From Fimbriimonadia bacterium (GTDB lineage Bacteria > Armatimonadota > Fimbriimonadia > Fimbriimonadales > GBS-DC): a stretch of DNA of 64,000 nucleotides. Positions 52,489 through 62,172 of this stretch are shown in pieces (the first letter of the stretch is position 1; each line of letters starts with the position of its first letter). The notes below the pieces were generated by a model. It made no database searches and had not been told where the DNA came from. It saw only the letters and a program-made list of their open reading frames with translations. The translations under genes and the position numbers were made by a program. The DNA is taken from NCBI GenBank assembly GCA_026129765.1, contig JAHCHP010000012.1, positions 1-64,000 on the forward strand. Direction: 5' to 3'.

Positions 52489-54576
52489 ATGACACAAGAA
52501 AAACCACGCGCAAATCTGGATACCAGTGTTCAATATGTGAAGGGTGTGGGCGAAAAACTCGCGCAAATCCTCGCAAAGATAGACCTGCTGACTCTGGGCG
52601 ACCTCTATTTCCATCTCCCGCGCCGCCACGAAGACCGTACCCAATTCCGCAAAATCGCGCATGCGCAGGCGGGTGAGATGGTATCCTTAAGCGGAAAAAT
52701 CATCACGGCAGACACCGTGACGATTCGCAAAGGCATGAGTGTGACAAAAGCCTTTCTGGAAGATGGCAGCGGCACTTTGGAGTTGATTTGGTTTAACCAA
52801 CCTTATATCAAAGACGCGCTTCTGAAACGGCGCGAGTCGATTGTGGTCTATGGGATGGTGAAAGAGACCGGTTTCGGCTTGCAGATGGAGACGCCCGAAT
52901 GGGAAGACCTGACGCCCGGCGAGGACCCCATCGGCGCGAACCGGATTGTGCCGGTTTACCCGCTTACGGAAGGCATCGGTCAGAAGCGGTTGCGCGCGAT
53001 CATCTATAATGCGCTGAACCTCTATTTAAGCGGCGTTCAAGAAACGCTACCGCCCGAATTGTTGACAAAACACCAATTGCTGCCCATCCAGCAGGCGATT
53101 CGCGCCGTTCATTTTCCCGACCACATCGACCAAATAGAGGCGGGACGTAAGCGCTTGGTCTTTGAAGAGTTTTTGATTATGCAACTGGCTGCCGCCCAGC
53201 AGCGCGCCAAAATGCAAAATGAGCGGGGCATCGCGCTGCCCTTAGATGAAACGCGCCTGTTGGATAAAGTGAAGCGCGCTATTCCCTTCGAACTGACCTC
53301 TGCTCAAGAACGGGTCATTCACGAAATCTGGTCCGATATGAAACGCCCTCACCCAATGAACCGGTTGCTGCAGGGCGATGTCGGCTCAGGGAAAACGGTC
53401 GTCGCGGCTTCGGCGATTCTGGCTGCTATCGAAAGCGACTACCAAGCCGCGATTATGGCGCCCACCGAAATCTTAGCGGAACAGCATCACCGGGTTTTGC
53501 ATGAACTTTTCCGCCCCTTTGGGATACCGGTGGAGCTGTTGGTGGGGCGTCTCTCTGCCAAACAGAAAGAGGCGATTAAGGAGCGCGTCGCCAGCGGGCG
53601 CGGGCTGGTGACGGTCGGCACGCACGCTGTGATTCAAGACAATGTGGAGTTTGCGCGGTTGGGGCTTGCGATTATCGATGAGCAGCATCGCTTTGGCGTG
53701 ATGCAGCGCGCCGCCCTGCGCGATAAAGGATTGAACCCGCACGTGCTGGTGATGACCGCGACGCCTATTCCCCGCACCTTAACGATGACCCTGTATGGCG
53801 ATTTAGATGTCTCGATTATCGACCAGATGCCTCCCGGTCGCAAGCCGGTAAAAACCCACTGGAAATATCCTGAAGAGCGTTTGAAGGTGTATGAGGGCGC
53901 GCGCAGGCTGGTGGAGCAAGGAAGGCAGGTCTATGTAATTTGCCCCTTAGTGGAAGAGTCGGAGAAATTGCAAGTGCGCGCCGCGGAAGAGCTGGCAGAA
54001 CATCTTCAGAAAGATATATTTCCCGATTTGCGCGTGGGTTTGTTGCATGGGCGCATGAAATCGCTCCAAAAAGATGAAGTGATGGAGGCGTTCCGGGAGC
54101 GCGAACTGGATATCCTGGTCTCGACTACCGTAATCGAGGTGGGAGTCGATGTGCCGAACGCGGCGGCGATGATCGTTGAAGACGCAGACCGCTTTGGGTT
54201 GGCGCAGCTCCACCAGTTGCGCGGGCGCGTGGGGCGCGGCGAACATCAGTCGTTCTGTGTGTTGATTGCTAAACCCAAGTCGGATGAAGGAATGCAGCGG
54301 ATGGAGATTATGGCGCGCACGAACAATGGTTTCTTGATTGCAGAAGAGGATTTGCGGTTGCGCGGTCCGGGCGAAATATATGGCACGAAGCAGAGCGGAC
54401 TGCCCGCGTTTCGTGTCGCGGACCTGATCAAGGATATGGCGCTGCTGGAAGTCGCCAGGCAGGAGGCTTTCCAATTGATCGAGCGGGACCCTACGTTGGA
54501 ACACCCTGCAAATCGGGGCTTAAAAACGGCTTTAGAACGTCATCGCCACCGGTTGGCGGTGGCGACCGTCTCTTGA
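52489..54576 (+). CDS. recG: ATP-dependent DNA helicase RecG
   Basis: The 695-residue helicase unwinds branched DNA such as stalled forks and Holliday junctions. The N-terminal wedge domain (OB fold, about 60-150) is followed by Walker A GDVGSGKTVVAA, DEQH box IIDEQHRFGV, motif III TATPIPRTLTM, and the C-terminal motor with HGRMKSLQKDEVM and QLHQLRGRVGRG. The TRG region at the end is present. Length is that of the typical family. It is convergent with etfA (5 nt). Confidence 0.95.
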   Translation: MTQEKPRANLDTSVQYVKGVGEKLAQILAKIDLLTLGDLYFHLPRRHEDRTQFRKIAHAQAGEMVSLSGKIITADTVTIRKGMSVTKAFLEDGSGTLELIWFNQPYIKDALLKRRESIVVYGMVKETGFGLQMETPEWEDLTPGEDPIGANRIVPVYPLTEGIGQKRLRAIIYNALNLYLSGVQETLPPELLTKHQLLPIQQAIRAVHFPDHIDQIEAGRKRLVFEEFLIMQLAAAQQRAKMQNERGIALPLDETRLLDKVKRAIPFELTSAQERVIHEIWSDMKRPHPMNRLLQGDVGSGKTVVAASAILAAIESDYQAAIMAPTEILAEQHHRVLHELFRPFGIPVELLVGRLSAKQKEAIKERVASGRGLVTVGTHAVIQDNVEFARLGLAIIDEQHRFGVMQRAALRDKGLNPHVLVMTATPIPRTLTMTLYGDLDVSIIDQMPPGRKPVKTHWKYPEERLKVYEGARRLVEQGRQVYVICPLVEESEKLQVRAAEELAEHLQKDIFPDLRVGLLHGRMKSLQKDEVMEAFRERELDILVSTTVIEVGVDVPNAAAMIVEDADRFGLAQLHQLRGRVGRGEHQSFCVLIAKPKSDEGMQRMEIMARTNNGFLIAEEDLRLRGPGEIYGTKQSGLPAFRVADLIKDMALLEVARQEAFQLIERDPTLEHPANRGLKTALERHRHRLAVATVS

Positions 54577-54581
54577 GTTTT

Positions 54582-55544
54582 TTACCCTTTGGCTTTCTTA
54601 ATCTCTTCTTGCAGGGTGGGCAACACCTGATAGAGGTCTGCGACCAGCCCATAATCCGCCACACTGAAGATGGGCGCTTCGGGGTCGATATTGATGGCGA
54701 CAATCACTTTGGAGTCTTTCATGCCTGCCAAATGCTGCACCGAGCCAGACACCGCCACCGCGATATAAAGATCGGGTGCAACGGTTTTGCCGGTTTGTCC
54801 CACTTGCAGTTCGTTGGCAGCGATTCCGGAGTCGACCGCCGCGCGAGTTGCGCCCACGGCTCCCCCCAGCGTATCGGCTAAACCGCCAATATACTGTTCA
54901 AAGGTCGCCGCATCTTTCAATGGTCGTCCGCCCGACACCACCACGCGCGCTTGAGTTAAGTCCGGTCTGCCTTGCGCGGCAGCGGTTAAACTGTGCCACT
55001 GAGTCTTGTTGGGCAGCGCGCTGGAGAGGGTCAACGTCTTCACTTCGGACGCGCCACCGGTCGGGTTCGGTTTGCCCCAAGCGGGACCGCGCGCTGTCAA
55101 TAAGAAGCGGGGCGCATCGACCGCGAACACGCCGACTAAATTCGCAGAATAGATCGGGCGTTTCGCAAGCACCTGACCATTCTCCTGTTCCAGGGACATC
55201 ACATCACTCAGCATCGGCGCATCCATCAAGCCTGCCGCGCGCGCCAGCAGATCGCGAGAAAAGGTGGAGGTTGTGCCTGCCACCACGGTTGCGCCCAGTT
55301 GATCGGCAGCTTCCTTTACCACCACCGCATATTTATCCGTGACCGGCTTCGCCAAATCGGGGCTTTGCGCGGTCCAGACGGCTTGCGCGCCGTAACCTGT
55401 CAACTTGTCTATCCCCTGCAGATCATGCCCGATCGTTAGGATGTGGAAATCATTCGGCGCGAGGCGTTGCGCCATCGCAATGGCTGGCAAACTTTTTTCC
55501 GATATTTGACTGCCGTCGGTTTCGGCAACAATCAAGATTTTCAT
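54582..55544 (-). CDS. etfA: Electron transfer flavoprotein alpha subunit
   Basis: The 320-residue protein has the C-terminal FAD-binding domain with VVSGGRPLK, LGGAVGATRAAVDSGIAA, QVGQTGKTVAPDLYIAVAVSG and HLAGMKDSKVIVAINID. It pairs with etfB to carry electrons from acyl-CoA dehydrogenases to the respiratory chain via ETF-QO; no partner dehydrogenase is next to it. The start overlaps the etfB stop by 4 nt. Confidence 0.95.
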   Translation of the reverse strand: MKILIVAETDGSQISEKSLPAIAMAQRLAPNDFHILTIGHDLQGIDKLTGYGAQAVWTAQSPDLAKPVTDKYAVVVKEAADQLGATVVAGTTSTFSRDLLARAAGLMDAPMLSDVMSLEQENGQVLAKRPIYSANLVGVFAVDAPRFLLTARGPAWGKPNPTGGASEVKTLTLSSALPNKTQWHSLTAAAQGRPDLTQARVVVSGGRPLKDAATFEQYIGGLADTLGGAVGATRAAVDSGIAANELQVGQTGKTVAPDLYIAVAVSGSVQHLAGMKDSKVIVAINIDPEAPIFSVADYGLVADLYQVLPTLQEEIKKAKG

Positions 55545-56290
55545 ATCACTTTCGCCTCCTCTTTGAGCAATTGAACCAGCTGTTGCGGGCTTTCGACACG
55601 CTTACCGGCTTGGCGCTTCGGTGGCGTTTCAACCCGCACCAATCGAACTGATGCGCTGACCGAAACCCCTAAATCGGCAGAGGTCAGAGTCTCCAGAGGT
55701 TTGCTGCGCGCCCGCACAATGCCGGTCAAAGCCACATAGCGCGGTTCATTGAGCCGCAGGTCTGCCGTGATAATTGCGGGCAGCGTCACGCTGACGGTTT
55801 CGGTTCCGTTGTCGGTCTCGCGCTCCACGCGCATCTGTCCCGACTGCGCTTCTATTTTGGAGGCAAAGGTGGCTTGCGGCAGGTCTAACATCGCTGCCAA
55901 CATCTGCCCTACTTGGTTGTTATCCATATCGACCGCCTGCTTGCCCAACAGTATCAAATCGGGGTTTTCGCGTCGATAGACCGCCGCCAATAAGCGCGCC
56001 ACGGCGGGGGCATCCAGCCAGTCGCTGGTCTGCACCAAAATCGCACGGTCTGCGCCCATCGCTAACGCGGTTCGGAGCTGTTCAGTAGATTCTTCCGAGC
56101 CCACTGAGACCGCCACAATTTCGGTTGCGCTGCCCGCCTCTTTCAGTCGGATGGCTTCTTCCAATGCGATCTCGTCAAAAGGATTGACTGCATAGGGCAG
56201 CGAGTCGCGGGCGATGTCGGAGCCATCCGCGTTCGGCGCGACTTTGGCATACGGGTCGGGGACCCGCTTCACAGGTACTAAAATTTTCAT
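55541..56290 (-). CDS. etfB: Electron transfer flavoprotein beta subunit
   Basis: The 249-residue protein has the family motifs NPFDEIALEEAIRLKE, GADRAILVQT and LLGKQAVDMDNNQVGQMLA that binds AMP, and the ETF recognition loop. It is the first gene of an etfBA operon and overlaps etfA by 4 nt. GAGGAG with the ATG about 12 nt away precedes it. Confidence 0.95.
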   Translation of the reverse strand: MKILVPVKRVPDPYAKVAPNADGSDIARDSLPYAVNPFDEIALEEAIRLKEAGSATEIVAVSVGSEESTEQLRTALAMGADRAILVQTSDWLDAPAVARLLAAVYRRENPDLILLGKQAVDMDNNQVGQMLAAMLDLPQATFASKIEAQSGQMRVERETDNGTETVSVTLPAIITADLRLNEPRYVALTGIVRARSKPLETLTSADLGVSVSASVRLVRVETPPKRQAGKRVESPQQLVQLLKEEAKVI

Positions 56291-56397
56291 AGTCGAATCG
56301 ATCTCCTCATCGAGAGTTTTTGCGCAGATATTGTACCCGACGCCGCGCGCATTTTTTCGACCGACCAGTCAGTTAAAAAACAGGAGGAGAAAATCTA

Positions 56398-57348
56398 TTA
56401 CTTAGATTTCAAAAATCTTTCGAGATTGTCTACTAAAAGAACTTTGGCTCCCGTTTGGTTCTCAATACGATTAGCCACGCTGGCAGAAGGCAGAGTTGGC
56501 ATCAACACCCCCGAGGACCCGCTGAGGTTCAATGCGCTCACCGCTCTCCGAACTTGCTCCACAATCTCACCTGGTTGAAGGCTAAGCCCAGACTTACATT
56601 CCAGCATTTTAACTCCGTTTTTAGTGAAGATCAGGAAATCAAACTCATAATAAGAGGATTTATCGTCCATGACATGCACGCGATAAAGGCACTCTGTATA
56701 AAGGGAGGGATGTTTTCGCAGCCACTCTAAAATCGCAATCTCAAACCAGCCTCCGGAAATATAGTTCATGCTGCTTGGATCGCGAATGATTTCGACATTG
56801 GCAATACGATTTTTGTAATCGTACTTGATAAAGCCCAAATCTCGCAGGTGTGTGCCAACATGACAAATATCGCTCATCGCTTGCGTCTGTCTCCCTCTCA
56901 GGTGAAAGCTAAATTCGCCTTGGGAATTCAAACTTCTCCTGAGTTCCTGGACAAAGGGCTTCACAAAGTCGAAGTTGTCCGCGATGAAAAACGACAAGTT
57001 CGCCAGATTCGGGTTTTGTTGTTCCCCTTGAAAACGCTCTAAATCGCACACATGCAGATTGCGTCTCGATAGTAAATCCCGGATGTTCGGAGATTGCGTC
57101 AATGCGGTCAATACATCTGCAGATAGAGGCTTTGGCTCAATAGGTACAGAGCCAATCGTTGGAGTTTTTTCTTCCTGAAACGCGATTACCTTCTTCTTTT
57201 CTAACGGTATCTCCACTACCGGGAGTTCAGGCTCGGCAACTGTTTTGACAGCATCAGGCAACACGGCTCGCAGTTGCGCGATCTCTTGTCGCAGGGCTTG
57301 CAGCTCTTCAAGAATTTGCTCAAGAATTCCACCATTTCTTTCTGGCAT
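56398..57348 (-). CDS. Coiled-coil protein with C-terminal PD-(D/E)xK nuclease-like domain, paralog 1
   Basis: The 316-residue protein has a coiled coil at about residues 5-30 (GILEQILEELQALRQEI), a Pro/Val-rich linker (35-75), a middle region with a possible winged helix (about 120-190), and a nuclease-like fold: GGWFE (Glu203), EFD (Glu235, Asp237) and ECK (Glu250, Lys252), in the order and spacing seen in DUF1887/Card1-type nucleases; the region after it (QVRRAVSALNLSGSSGVLM) also follows that pattern. No CARF domain or cas gene is seen. The second paralog lies upstream on the same strand. The ATG at 57348 has TATAAT 8 nt before it. Confidence 0.7.
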   Translation of the reverse strand: MPERNGGILEQILEELQALRQEIAQLRAVLPDAVKTVAEPELPVVEIPLEKKKVIAFQEEKTPTIGSVPIEPKPLSADVLTALTQSPNIRDLLSRRNLHVCDLERFQGEQQNPNLANLSFFIADNFDFVKPFVQELRRSLNSQGEFSFHLRGRQTQAMSDICHVGTHLRDLGFIKYDYKNRIANVEIIRDPSSMNYISGGWFEIAILEWLRKHPSLYTECLYRVHVMDDKSSYYEFDFLIFTKNGVKMLECKSGLSLQPGEIVEQVRRAVSALNLSGSSGVLMPTLPSASVANRIENQTGAKVLLVDNLERFLKSK

Positions 57349-57356
57349 AATCAAGG

Positions 57357-57362
57357 ATTATA
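57357..57362 (-). promoter_or_regulatory. -10 box of nuclease-like paralog 1, leaderless layout
   Basis: TATAAT on the minus strand is 8 nt from the ATG at 57348; the same spacing occurs in the paralog at 58593. Confidence 0.6.
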
Positions 57363-57429
57363 CCAGAAATTGTGTCGTGAGGTTTGTGTTCACATTTAAT
57401 TCGGAAAAAAGCAGAAAGCTGCCAGATTC

Positions 57430-57495
57430 GTCATTCCCGCGAACGCGGGAATCCAATATTGTTTCAGCAGACCCATTGGCTGCGCTCAGGGTGAC
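57430..57495. repeat. Dispersed palindrome and REP-like module B, copy 4
   Basis: A palindrome, CATTCCCGCGAACGCGGGAA (about 57431-57450), also seen in variant form near 21028, is followed by inverted module B (CAGACCCATTGGCTGCGCTC, about 57468-57487). A third stem-like GGGCGCACTTGCGTGTGCGC lies at about 57506-57525. All are in the gap between the two nuclease-like paralogs. Confidence 0.65.
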
Positions 57496-57630
57496 AGCGT
57501 TGTAAGGGCGCACTTGCGTGTGCGCCCTCTGATCGGGCAGACCGATGTGTCTGCCCCTGCAGGCAAGGGGAACCAGTCAGAGCTCAACTTACATTGAGCA
57601 CTCGAATCTCATCCGGACGGCAGGAGACAA

Positions 57631-58593
57631 TCAAGTGGTTAGGAACTCCTCGATTTCGCAAAAAGTCAGCGCCTTAGCGCCCGTTTCGCTTTCCATATTA
57701 TCACGTTTTTCTCTCTCGTGTGGGAGAGGAGTAATGATTGCTGATTTATGAGAAAGGCGAAGTACCTTCACTGCGCGGGCGATCTGTTTTGCCGAACCGT
57801 CATAGGGTAGATTCTTGCCGGATTTGCACTCTAACATACGGATACCATTGGGCGTTGCTAACAGGCAGTCAAATTCATATTCCGCGCCCAAGTTGTGACG
57901 CGCCTTGACGCGATGGAGACATTCTGAGTACCAATGAGGATTCTTAGAGAGCAGTTCCAGGACCGCTTGTTCGAACCATCCACCGGACAAGAAGTTGATT
58001 CCATCGGTATTGTCCGTAATCTTTACTTCCATTCCCTTACCCTTGTAGTAAGTAAACCTGATATAACCGAGTATTTGCAAATCACGGCAAACATGATTTG
58101 CAACGCTGATAAGACGTTCGGACTGACCAGCTAAGTTAAAATAAAAACGCTTGCCATGGTTGACATCCAAGTGGCAGCGTATCTCTTCATAGAAAGGGGA
58201 TAACACATCAAAGTTCTTGGCGATGAACAACGCCAGCTGGCGTGCGATCAGAGCATCGTCGCGAACCTCCTTCAAGGATTCTAATTCCCAGACATGTAGA
58301 CCGCATTTGCGCATCCAATCGCGTATTTTGGGGTTTTGATCTAAGAGTTCATTCACAGACTCGCTCTTCTCGCTGAGCGGTTCTCCGGCGGATTGTAAAG
58401 CAGCAAGCGCAGTATCCGATACCGGAAAGGTTTCCGGTTGGGCAGGTTCGGGTTCAGGCGAGGTGTCCATCGCAGGCGCAGCAAACGAATTAACAGCGAC
58501 AGGCAGAACCGCTCTAAAGTGTGCGATCTCTTGTCGCAGGGCTTGCAGCTCTTCAAGAATTTGCTCAAGAATTCCCACGTTTCGTTCTTGCAT
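57631..58593 (-). CDS. Coiled-coil protein with C-terminal PD-(D/E)xK nuclease-like domain, paralog 2
   Basis: The 320-residue paralog shares the N-terminal coiled coil (near-identical over residues 1-35), the linker (here Pro/Glu-rich), the IRDW..LHVWELE segment and the nuclease-like core: GGWFE (Glu208), EFD (Glu240, Asp242) and ECK (Glu255, Lys257). Outside the N-terminus it is well diverged from paralog 1. A 53-nt stretch (58523-58575) is identical to 57278-57330. The function is unknown; DNA or RNA cleavage under partner control is a guess. The ATG at 58593 has TATAAT 8 nt before it. Confidence 0.7.
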   Translation of the reverse strand: MQERNVGILEQILEELQALRQEIAHFRAVLPVAVNSFAAPAMDTSPEPEPAQPETFPVSDTALAALQSAGEPLSEKSESVNELLDQNPKIRDWMRKCGLHVWELESLKEVRDDALIARQLALFIAKNFDVLSPFYEEIRCHLDVNHGKRFYFNLAGQSERLISVANHVCRDLQILGYIRFTYYKGKGMEVKITDNTDGINFLSGGWFEQAVLELLSKNPHWYSECLHRVKARHNLGAEYEFDCLLATPNGIRMLECKSGKNLPYDGSAKQIARAVKVLRLSHKSAIITPLPHEREKRDNMESETGAKALTFCEIEEFLTT

Positions 58594-58601
58594 AATACAC
58601 T

Positions 58602-58607
58602 ATTATA
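58602..58607 (-). promoter_or_regulatory. -10 box of nuclease-like paralog 2, leaderless layout
   Basis: TATAAT on the minus strand is 8 nt before the ATG at 58593, matching paralog 1. Confidence 0.6.
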
Positions 58608-58791
58608 CAGTAACTATTCTGGGATTGTTCCTTGATTGAGATTGGATAAAGCGATTATATCAAGCTTTACTCTCGTTTATACGGGGGAGACAGGGAAGCC
58701 AGTTCGACTATTTTTTGACCCCCTCACCATTGTGTTTCCCTTGCAGGCAATGGGAATCGGTTGGGGCAAAACATGGTTCTCTTTTCACCAC

Positions 58792-59265
58792 TCATTCCTC
58801 TTCCACTAAGAGTTCGCCTGTGAGATAGAACCCCTCGCCATCGGCTTGGATCAAGCCATCGCAAAATTGTTCAAAATAGGTGAGCCAGAGCGATGAAGCC
58901 TCAAAAGCTTCATCCTCCATCTCCTCGTCCAAGCGATTCGCCACGATGAACCGCGTTTGCTGTAAATGCTCGATGGCGTGCGCCGTTTCCAACGAAGGCT
59001 CTAATGCCTGCAGCCGCTCCAGAAACGCAGCGATTTCTTGTTCGGCGCGATCATGAGGGGGGTCTTGTGTCCAATCCAATGCACAATGCAAAGGCGGACG
59101 ATTTGGGCTATAAAGGATTTGCGCCTCCCTCCAATCGGAGCGGTTCAAAGAGTCAGCATCGCCCAACACTTTCAGTTCTAAGTCTTGTGAGCGCGCCCAC
59201 TCTACCACCTGCTGCAAAGTGGGCGCGTTTGAAGCGCGGCAAAAGGCGCGCGCGTAAACAGTCAT
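58792..59265 (-). CDS. Hypothetical protein downstream of aconitase
   Basis: The 157-residue protein has no recognised family. It is acidic, without signal peptide or membrane segments. The N-terminal half is alpha/beta (TVYARAFCRASNAPTLQQVV, helix, then strand LELKVLGDAD), the C-terminal half is helical with conserved-looking WLTYFEQFCDGLIQADGEGFY. GAGGA precedes the ATG by 11 nt, and the gene starts 13 nt after acnA, so it is probably cotranscribed. Confidence 0.6.
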   Translation of the reverse strand: MTVYARAFCRASNAPTLQQVVEWARSQDLELKVLGDADSLNRSDWREAQILYSPNRPPLHCALDWTQDPPHDRAEQEIAAFLERLQALEPSLETAHAIEHLQQTRFIVANRLDEEMEDEAFEASSLWLTYFEQFCDGLIQADGEGFYLTGELLVEEE

Positions 59266-59278
59266 TCGCGATTTATCC

Positions 59279-61999
59279 TCATGAGGTCATCATCTTGCGC
59301 AGAACCATCGGCAACAAACCGCCGTTTCGGTAATATTCCACTTCGACCGGCGTATCCACGCGGGCGACGGCTTGGAAGGTCACCTTCGAACCGTCTGGAC
59401 GCGCTGCGGTCACGGTCAAGCTTTTGCGAGGGGTCAGGCTGGAAACGCCTTCGATATGGAAGGTCTCTTCGCCCGTCAATCCCAACGACGCGACATTTTC
59501 GCCCGGCATGAACTGCAGGGGCAAGACACCCATTCCCACCAAGTTGCCGCGATGGATGCGCTCATAGCTCTCCGCGATGACCGCCTTGACTCCCAACAAC
59601 ATCGTGCCTTTCGCCGCCCAGTCGCGAGAACTGCCGCTGCCATACTCCTTACCTGCCAGCACCACCAAAGGCGTCCCCGATGCTTGATATCCCTCGCATG
59701 CCTCATAAATGGTTTTGCGCTCGCCGGTCGGATGGTAGATCGTGAAGCCGCCTTCCACACCGGGCAGCATCAAGTTCTTGATGCGGATGTTCGCGAAAGT
59801 GCCCCGGATCATCACCTCATGATTGCCGCGCCGGGAGCCATACGTGTTGAAGTCTTTGGGCTGGGTTCCATGTTCCATCAAATACCGACCGGCAGGGGTA
59901 TCCGCGCCAATCGCGCCTGCAGGCGAGATATGGTCGGTGGTGATGCTGTCGCCAAAGATCGCCAAGACGCGCGCATCGCGAACATCGGTCAACGCGCCGG
60001 GTTCACCGGGCATCCCGTCAAAATAGGGCGGTTTCTGGATATAGGTCGAGTTTGAATCCCATGCGTAGACCTCTTCTTGAGGAATGGGCAGTCCTTTCCA
60101 GCGTTCATCGCCTTCAAACACGCTGGCATACCGGTGTTTGAACATCTCCGGCTTCAGCGCGTGGGCAAGCGTTTCGCGAACCTCTTGGGGGGTTGGCCAG
60201 AGTTCGCGCAGGAAGACAGGCTGACCATTGGGGTCATGCCCGACTGGCTCCGTTTCAAAATCGATATCGACCGTCCCCGCCAACGCATAGGCGACCACCA
60301 GTGGCGGCGAGGCTAAGTAATTCGCCTTGACCAACGGATTGATACGCGCTTCAAAGTTTCGGTTACCGCTCAAGACCGCCGCTGCCACCAAATCGCCCTC
60401 GCGGACCGCGTTCGCAATCGGTTCGGGCAGAGGACCGCTGTTGCCAATACAAGTGGTGCAGCCATATCCCACAACATGGAAACGCAGCGCCTCTAAGAAG
60501 GGCAGCAACCCGCCATTCTCCAGGTAATCGCTGACCACCCTCGAACCGGGCGCAAGGCTGGTTTTGACATAAGGCTTCACGCTCAAGCCGCGTTCGACCG
60601 CCTTTTTCGCCAACAAACCTGCCGCCACCATCACCGAAGGATTGGAAGTATTCGTACAACTGGTGATCGCGGCAATCACCACCGAGCCATGGCTCAATTC
60701 GGTCTGTTCCCCGTCTGTTGCGAGGGTCACATGGCGCGCAATCGCCTCCTCGCCCATTTCGAAGCCCCGCTCCTTCACGGGCGCGCGCAAAGCGGACTGG
60801 AAGGCGGGTTTCATATCGCTCAGCGCGACGCGGTCATGCGGTCGTTTGGGACCTGCCAGGCTGGGAACCACTTCGCTCAAGTTTAACTCCAGCGTATCGG
60901 AATATTCGGGATCAGGCGTTTCGGAAGTTCGGAACAGTCCCTGCTCCTTGCAATAAGCCTCCACGAGTTGAACTAAACTTTCATGCCGTCCGGTGAATCG
61001 CAAATAGTCCAAGGTGCGTTGATCGACTGGGAAGTAGCCCATCGTCGCGCCATATTCGGGCGCCATGTTCGCAATGGTCGCGCGGTCTTCCACGCTCAGG
61101 TGCGCCAAGCCTGGACCGTAAAACTCCACAAATTTCTCCACAACTCCCTTCTGTCGCAGTCGCTGCGTGACGGTCAGTACTAAGTCGGTCGCGGTCGCGC
61201 CCGCAGGGAGTGAGCCAGTCAACTTGAAGCCGACCACTTCAGGAATCAGCATGTAGTAAGGCTGCCCTAACATCACCGCCTCGGCTTCAATACCGCCCAC
61301 ACCCCAGCCCAAGATGCCAAGCGCATTGATCATGGTGGTGTGGCTGTCGGTTCCAACGAGGGTATCCGGGAAGACCCAGGTTTCGCCATTCTGCTCGGTT
61401 ACCTGCGCGATTTTGCCCAGATACTCTAAATTAACTTGATGCACAATGCCTGTGCCGGGCGGAACGACTCGGAAGTTATCGAATGCTTGCTGTCCCCAGC
61501 GCAACAGCGCGTACCGCTCTTGATTGCGTTCAAATTCGCGCTCTACATTGTGGAGGTAGGCGTATTCGGTACCGAAATAGTCCACCTGGACGGAGTGGTC
61601 AATCACTAAATCGGCAGGCACCACAGGGTTAATCTTTCGGGGATCGCCCGCCCGCTCGTGCATGGCATCGCGCATCGCCACCAGGTCCACAACGCATGGC
61701 ACACCTGTAAAGTCTTGCAGCACGACTCGCGCCGGCATATAGGGGATTTCGCGAGCATCGGGTTTCGGCTGCCAATTCGCTAAGGCTTGAATAACGGTTT
61801 CGGCTTCCGCGCCTAAAATTATTGCGCCTTCCGAACGGTTCGATAGGCGCAATACATTCTCCAGCAGGACCCGGATGGAAAAAGGCAGGCGGTCAATTTT
61901 CGCGACTCCCTGTTCTTCCAACGTGTGGATACGGAAATAGGTGTAAGTGTGTCCTCCAGAGATCAAAGTGGTTTTCGTGTTGGCTGTATTCATGCGCAT
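59279..61999 (-). CDS. acnA: Aconitate hydratase AcnA type
   Basis: The 906-residue enzyme isomerises citrate to isocitrate in the TCA cycle. The [4Fe-4S] cluster cysteines lie in [10 protein letters not shown] and [26 protein letters not shown] and [14 protein letters not shown], both active-site regions, are intact. Length and the motif set are those of the IRP1/AcnA class rather than AcnB. AAGGAG precedes the ATG at 61999. It is divergent from wrbA across a CRP-type palindrome. Confidence 0.95.
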   Translation of the reverse strand: MRMNTANTKTTLISGGHTYTYFRIHTLEEQGVAKIDRLPFSIRVLLENVLRLSNRSEGAIILGAEAETVIQALANWQPKPDAREIPYMPARVVLQDFTGVPCVVDLVAMRDAMHERAGDPRKINPVVPADLVIDHSVQVDYFGTEYAYLHNVEREFERNQERYALLRWGQQAFDNFRVVPPGTGIVHQVNLEYLGKIAQVTEQNGETWVFPDTLVGTDSHTTMINALGILGWGVGGIEAEAVMLGQPYYMLIPEVVGFKLTGSLPAGATATDLVLTVTQRLRQKGVVEKFVEFYGPGLAHLSVEDRATIANMAPEYGATMGYFPVDQRTLDYLRFTGRHESLVQLVEAYCKEQGLFRTSETPDPEYSDTLELNLSEVVPSLAGPKRPHDRVALSDMKPAFQSALRAPVKERGFEMGEEAIARHVTLATDGEQTELSHGSVVIAAITSCTNTSNPSVMVAAGLLAKKAVERGLSVKPYVKTSLAPGSRVVSDYLENGGLLPFLEALRFHVVGYGCTTCIGNSGPLPEPIANAVREGDLVAAAVLSGNRNFEARINPLVKANYLASPPLVVAYALAGTVDIDFETEPVGHDPNGQPVFLRELWPTPQEVRETLAHALKPEMFKHRYASVFEGDERWKGLPIPQEEVYAWDSNSTYIQKPPYFDGMPGEPGALTDVRDARVLAIFGDSITTDHISPAGAIGADTPAGRYLMEHGTQPKDFNTYGSRRGNHEVMIRGTFANIRIKNLMLPGVEGGFTIYHPTGERKTIYEACEGYQASGTPLVVLAGKEYGSGSSRDWAAKGTMLLGVKAVIAESYERIHRGNLVGMGVLPLQFMPGENVASLGLTGEETFHIEGVSSLTPRKSLTVTAARPDGSKVTFQAVARVDTPVEVEYYRNGGLLPMVLRKMMTS

Positions 62000-62064
62000 A
62001 ATCTCCTTGCAAACCTAATTGTACCCCAAATGAAGGAGGCTTCTTCTTTTCTGAAATCGCCTTA

Positions 62065-62080
62065 TGTGAGGCACCTCACA
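62065..62080. promoter_or_regulatory. Perfect CRP/FNR-type palindrome between acnA and wrbA
   Basis: TGTGAGGCACCTCACA matches the CRP consensus TGTGA-N6-TCACA on both half-sites. Its centre is about 56 nt upstream of the expected wrbA start of transcription (TATAAC at 62116-62121), near the position used by class I activators, and it lies 65 nt before acnA. Confidence 0.6.
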
Positions 62081-62172
62081 GTATTCGCCTTTTGTTGTTA
62101 GGTAATCTGTAAGAGTATAACCAAAAGCAGCCTGTTGCTGCTCGGTCACTCAATCTCTATTGGAGGCAAACA

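Noticed and set aside
56398-58593. CRISPR ancillary nuclease (Card1/Can2)
   Set aside because: The catalytic pattern fits the nuclease half, but no CARF Rossmann domain is seen in the N-terminal parts, and no type III CRISPR genes are nearby. Only the fold-level resemblance is kept.
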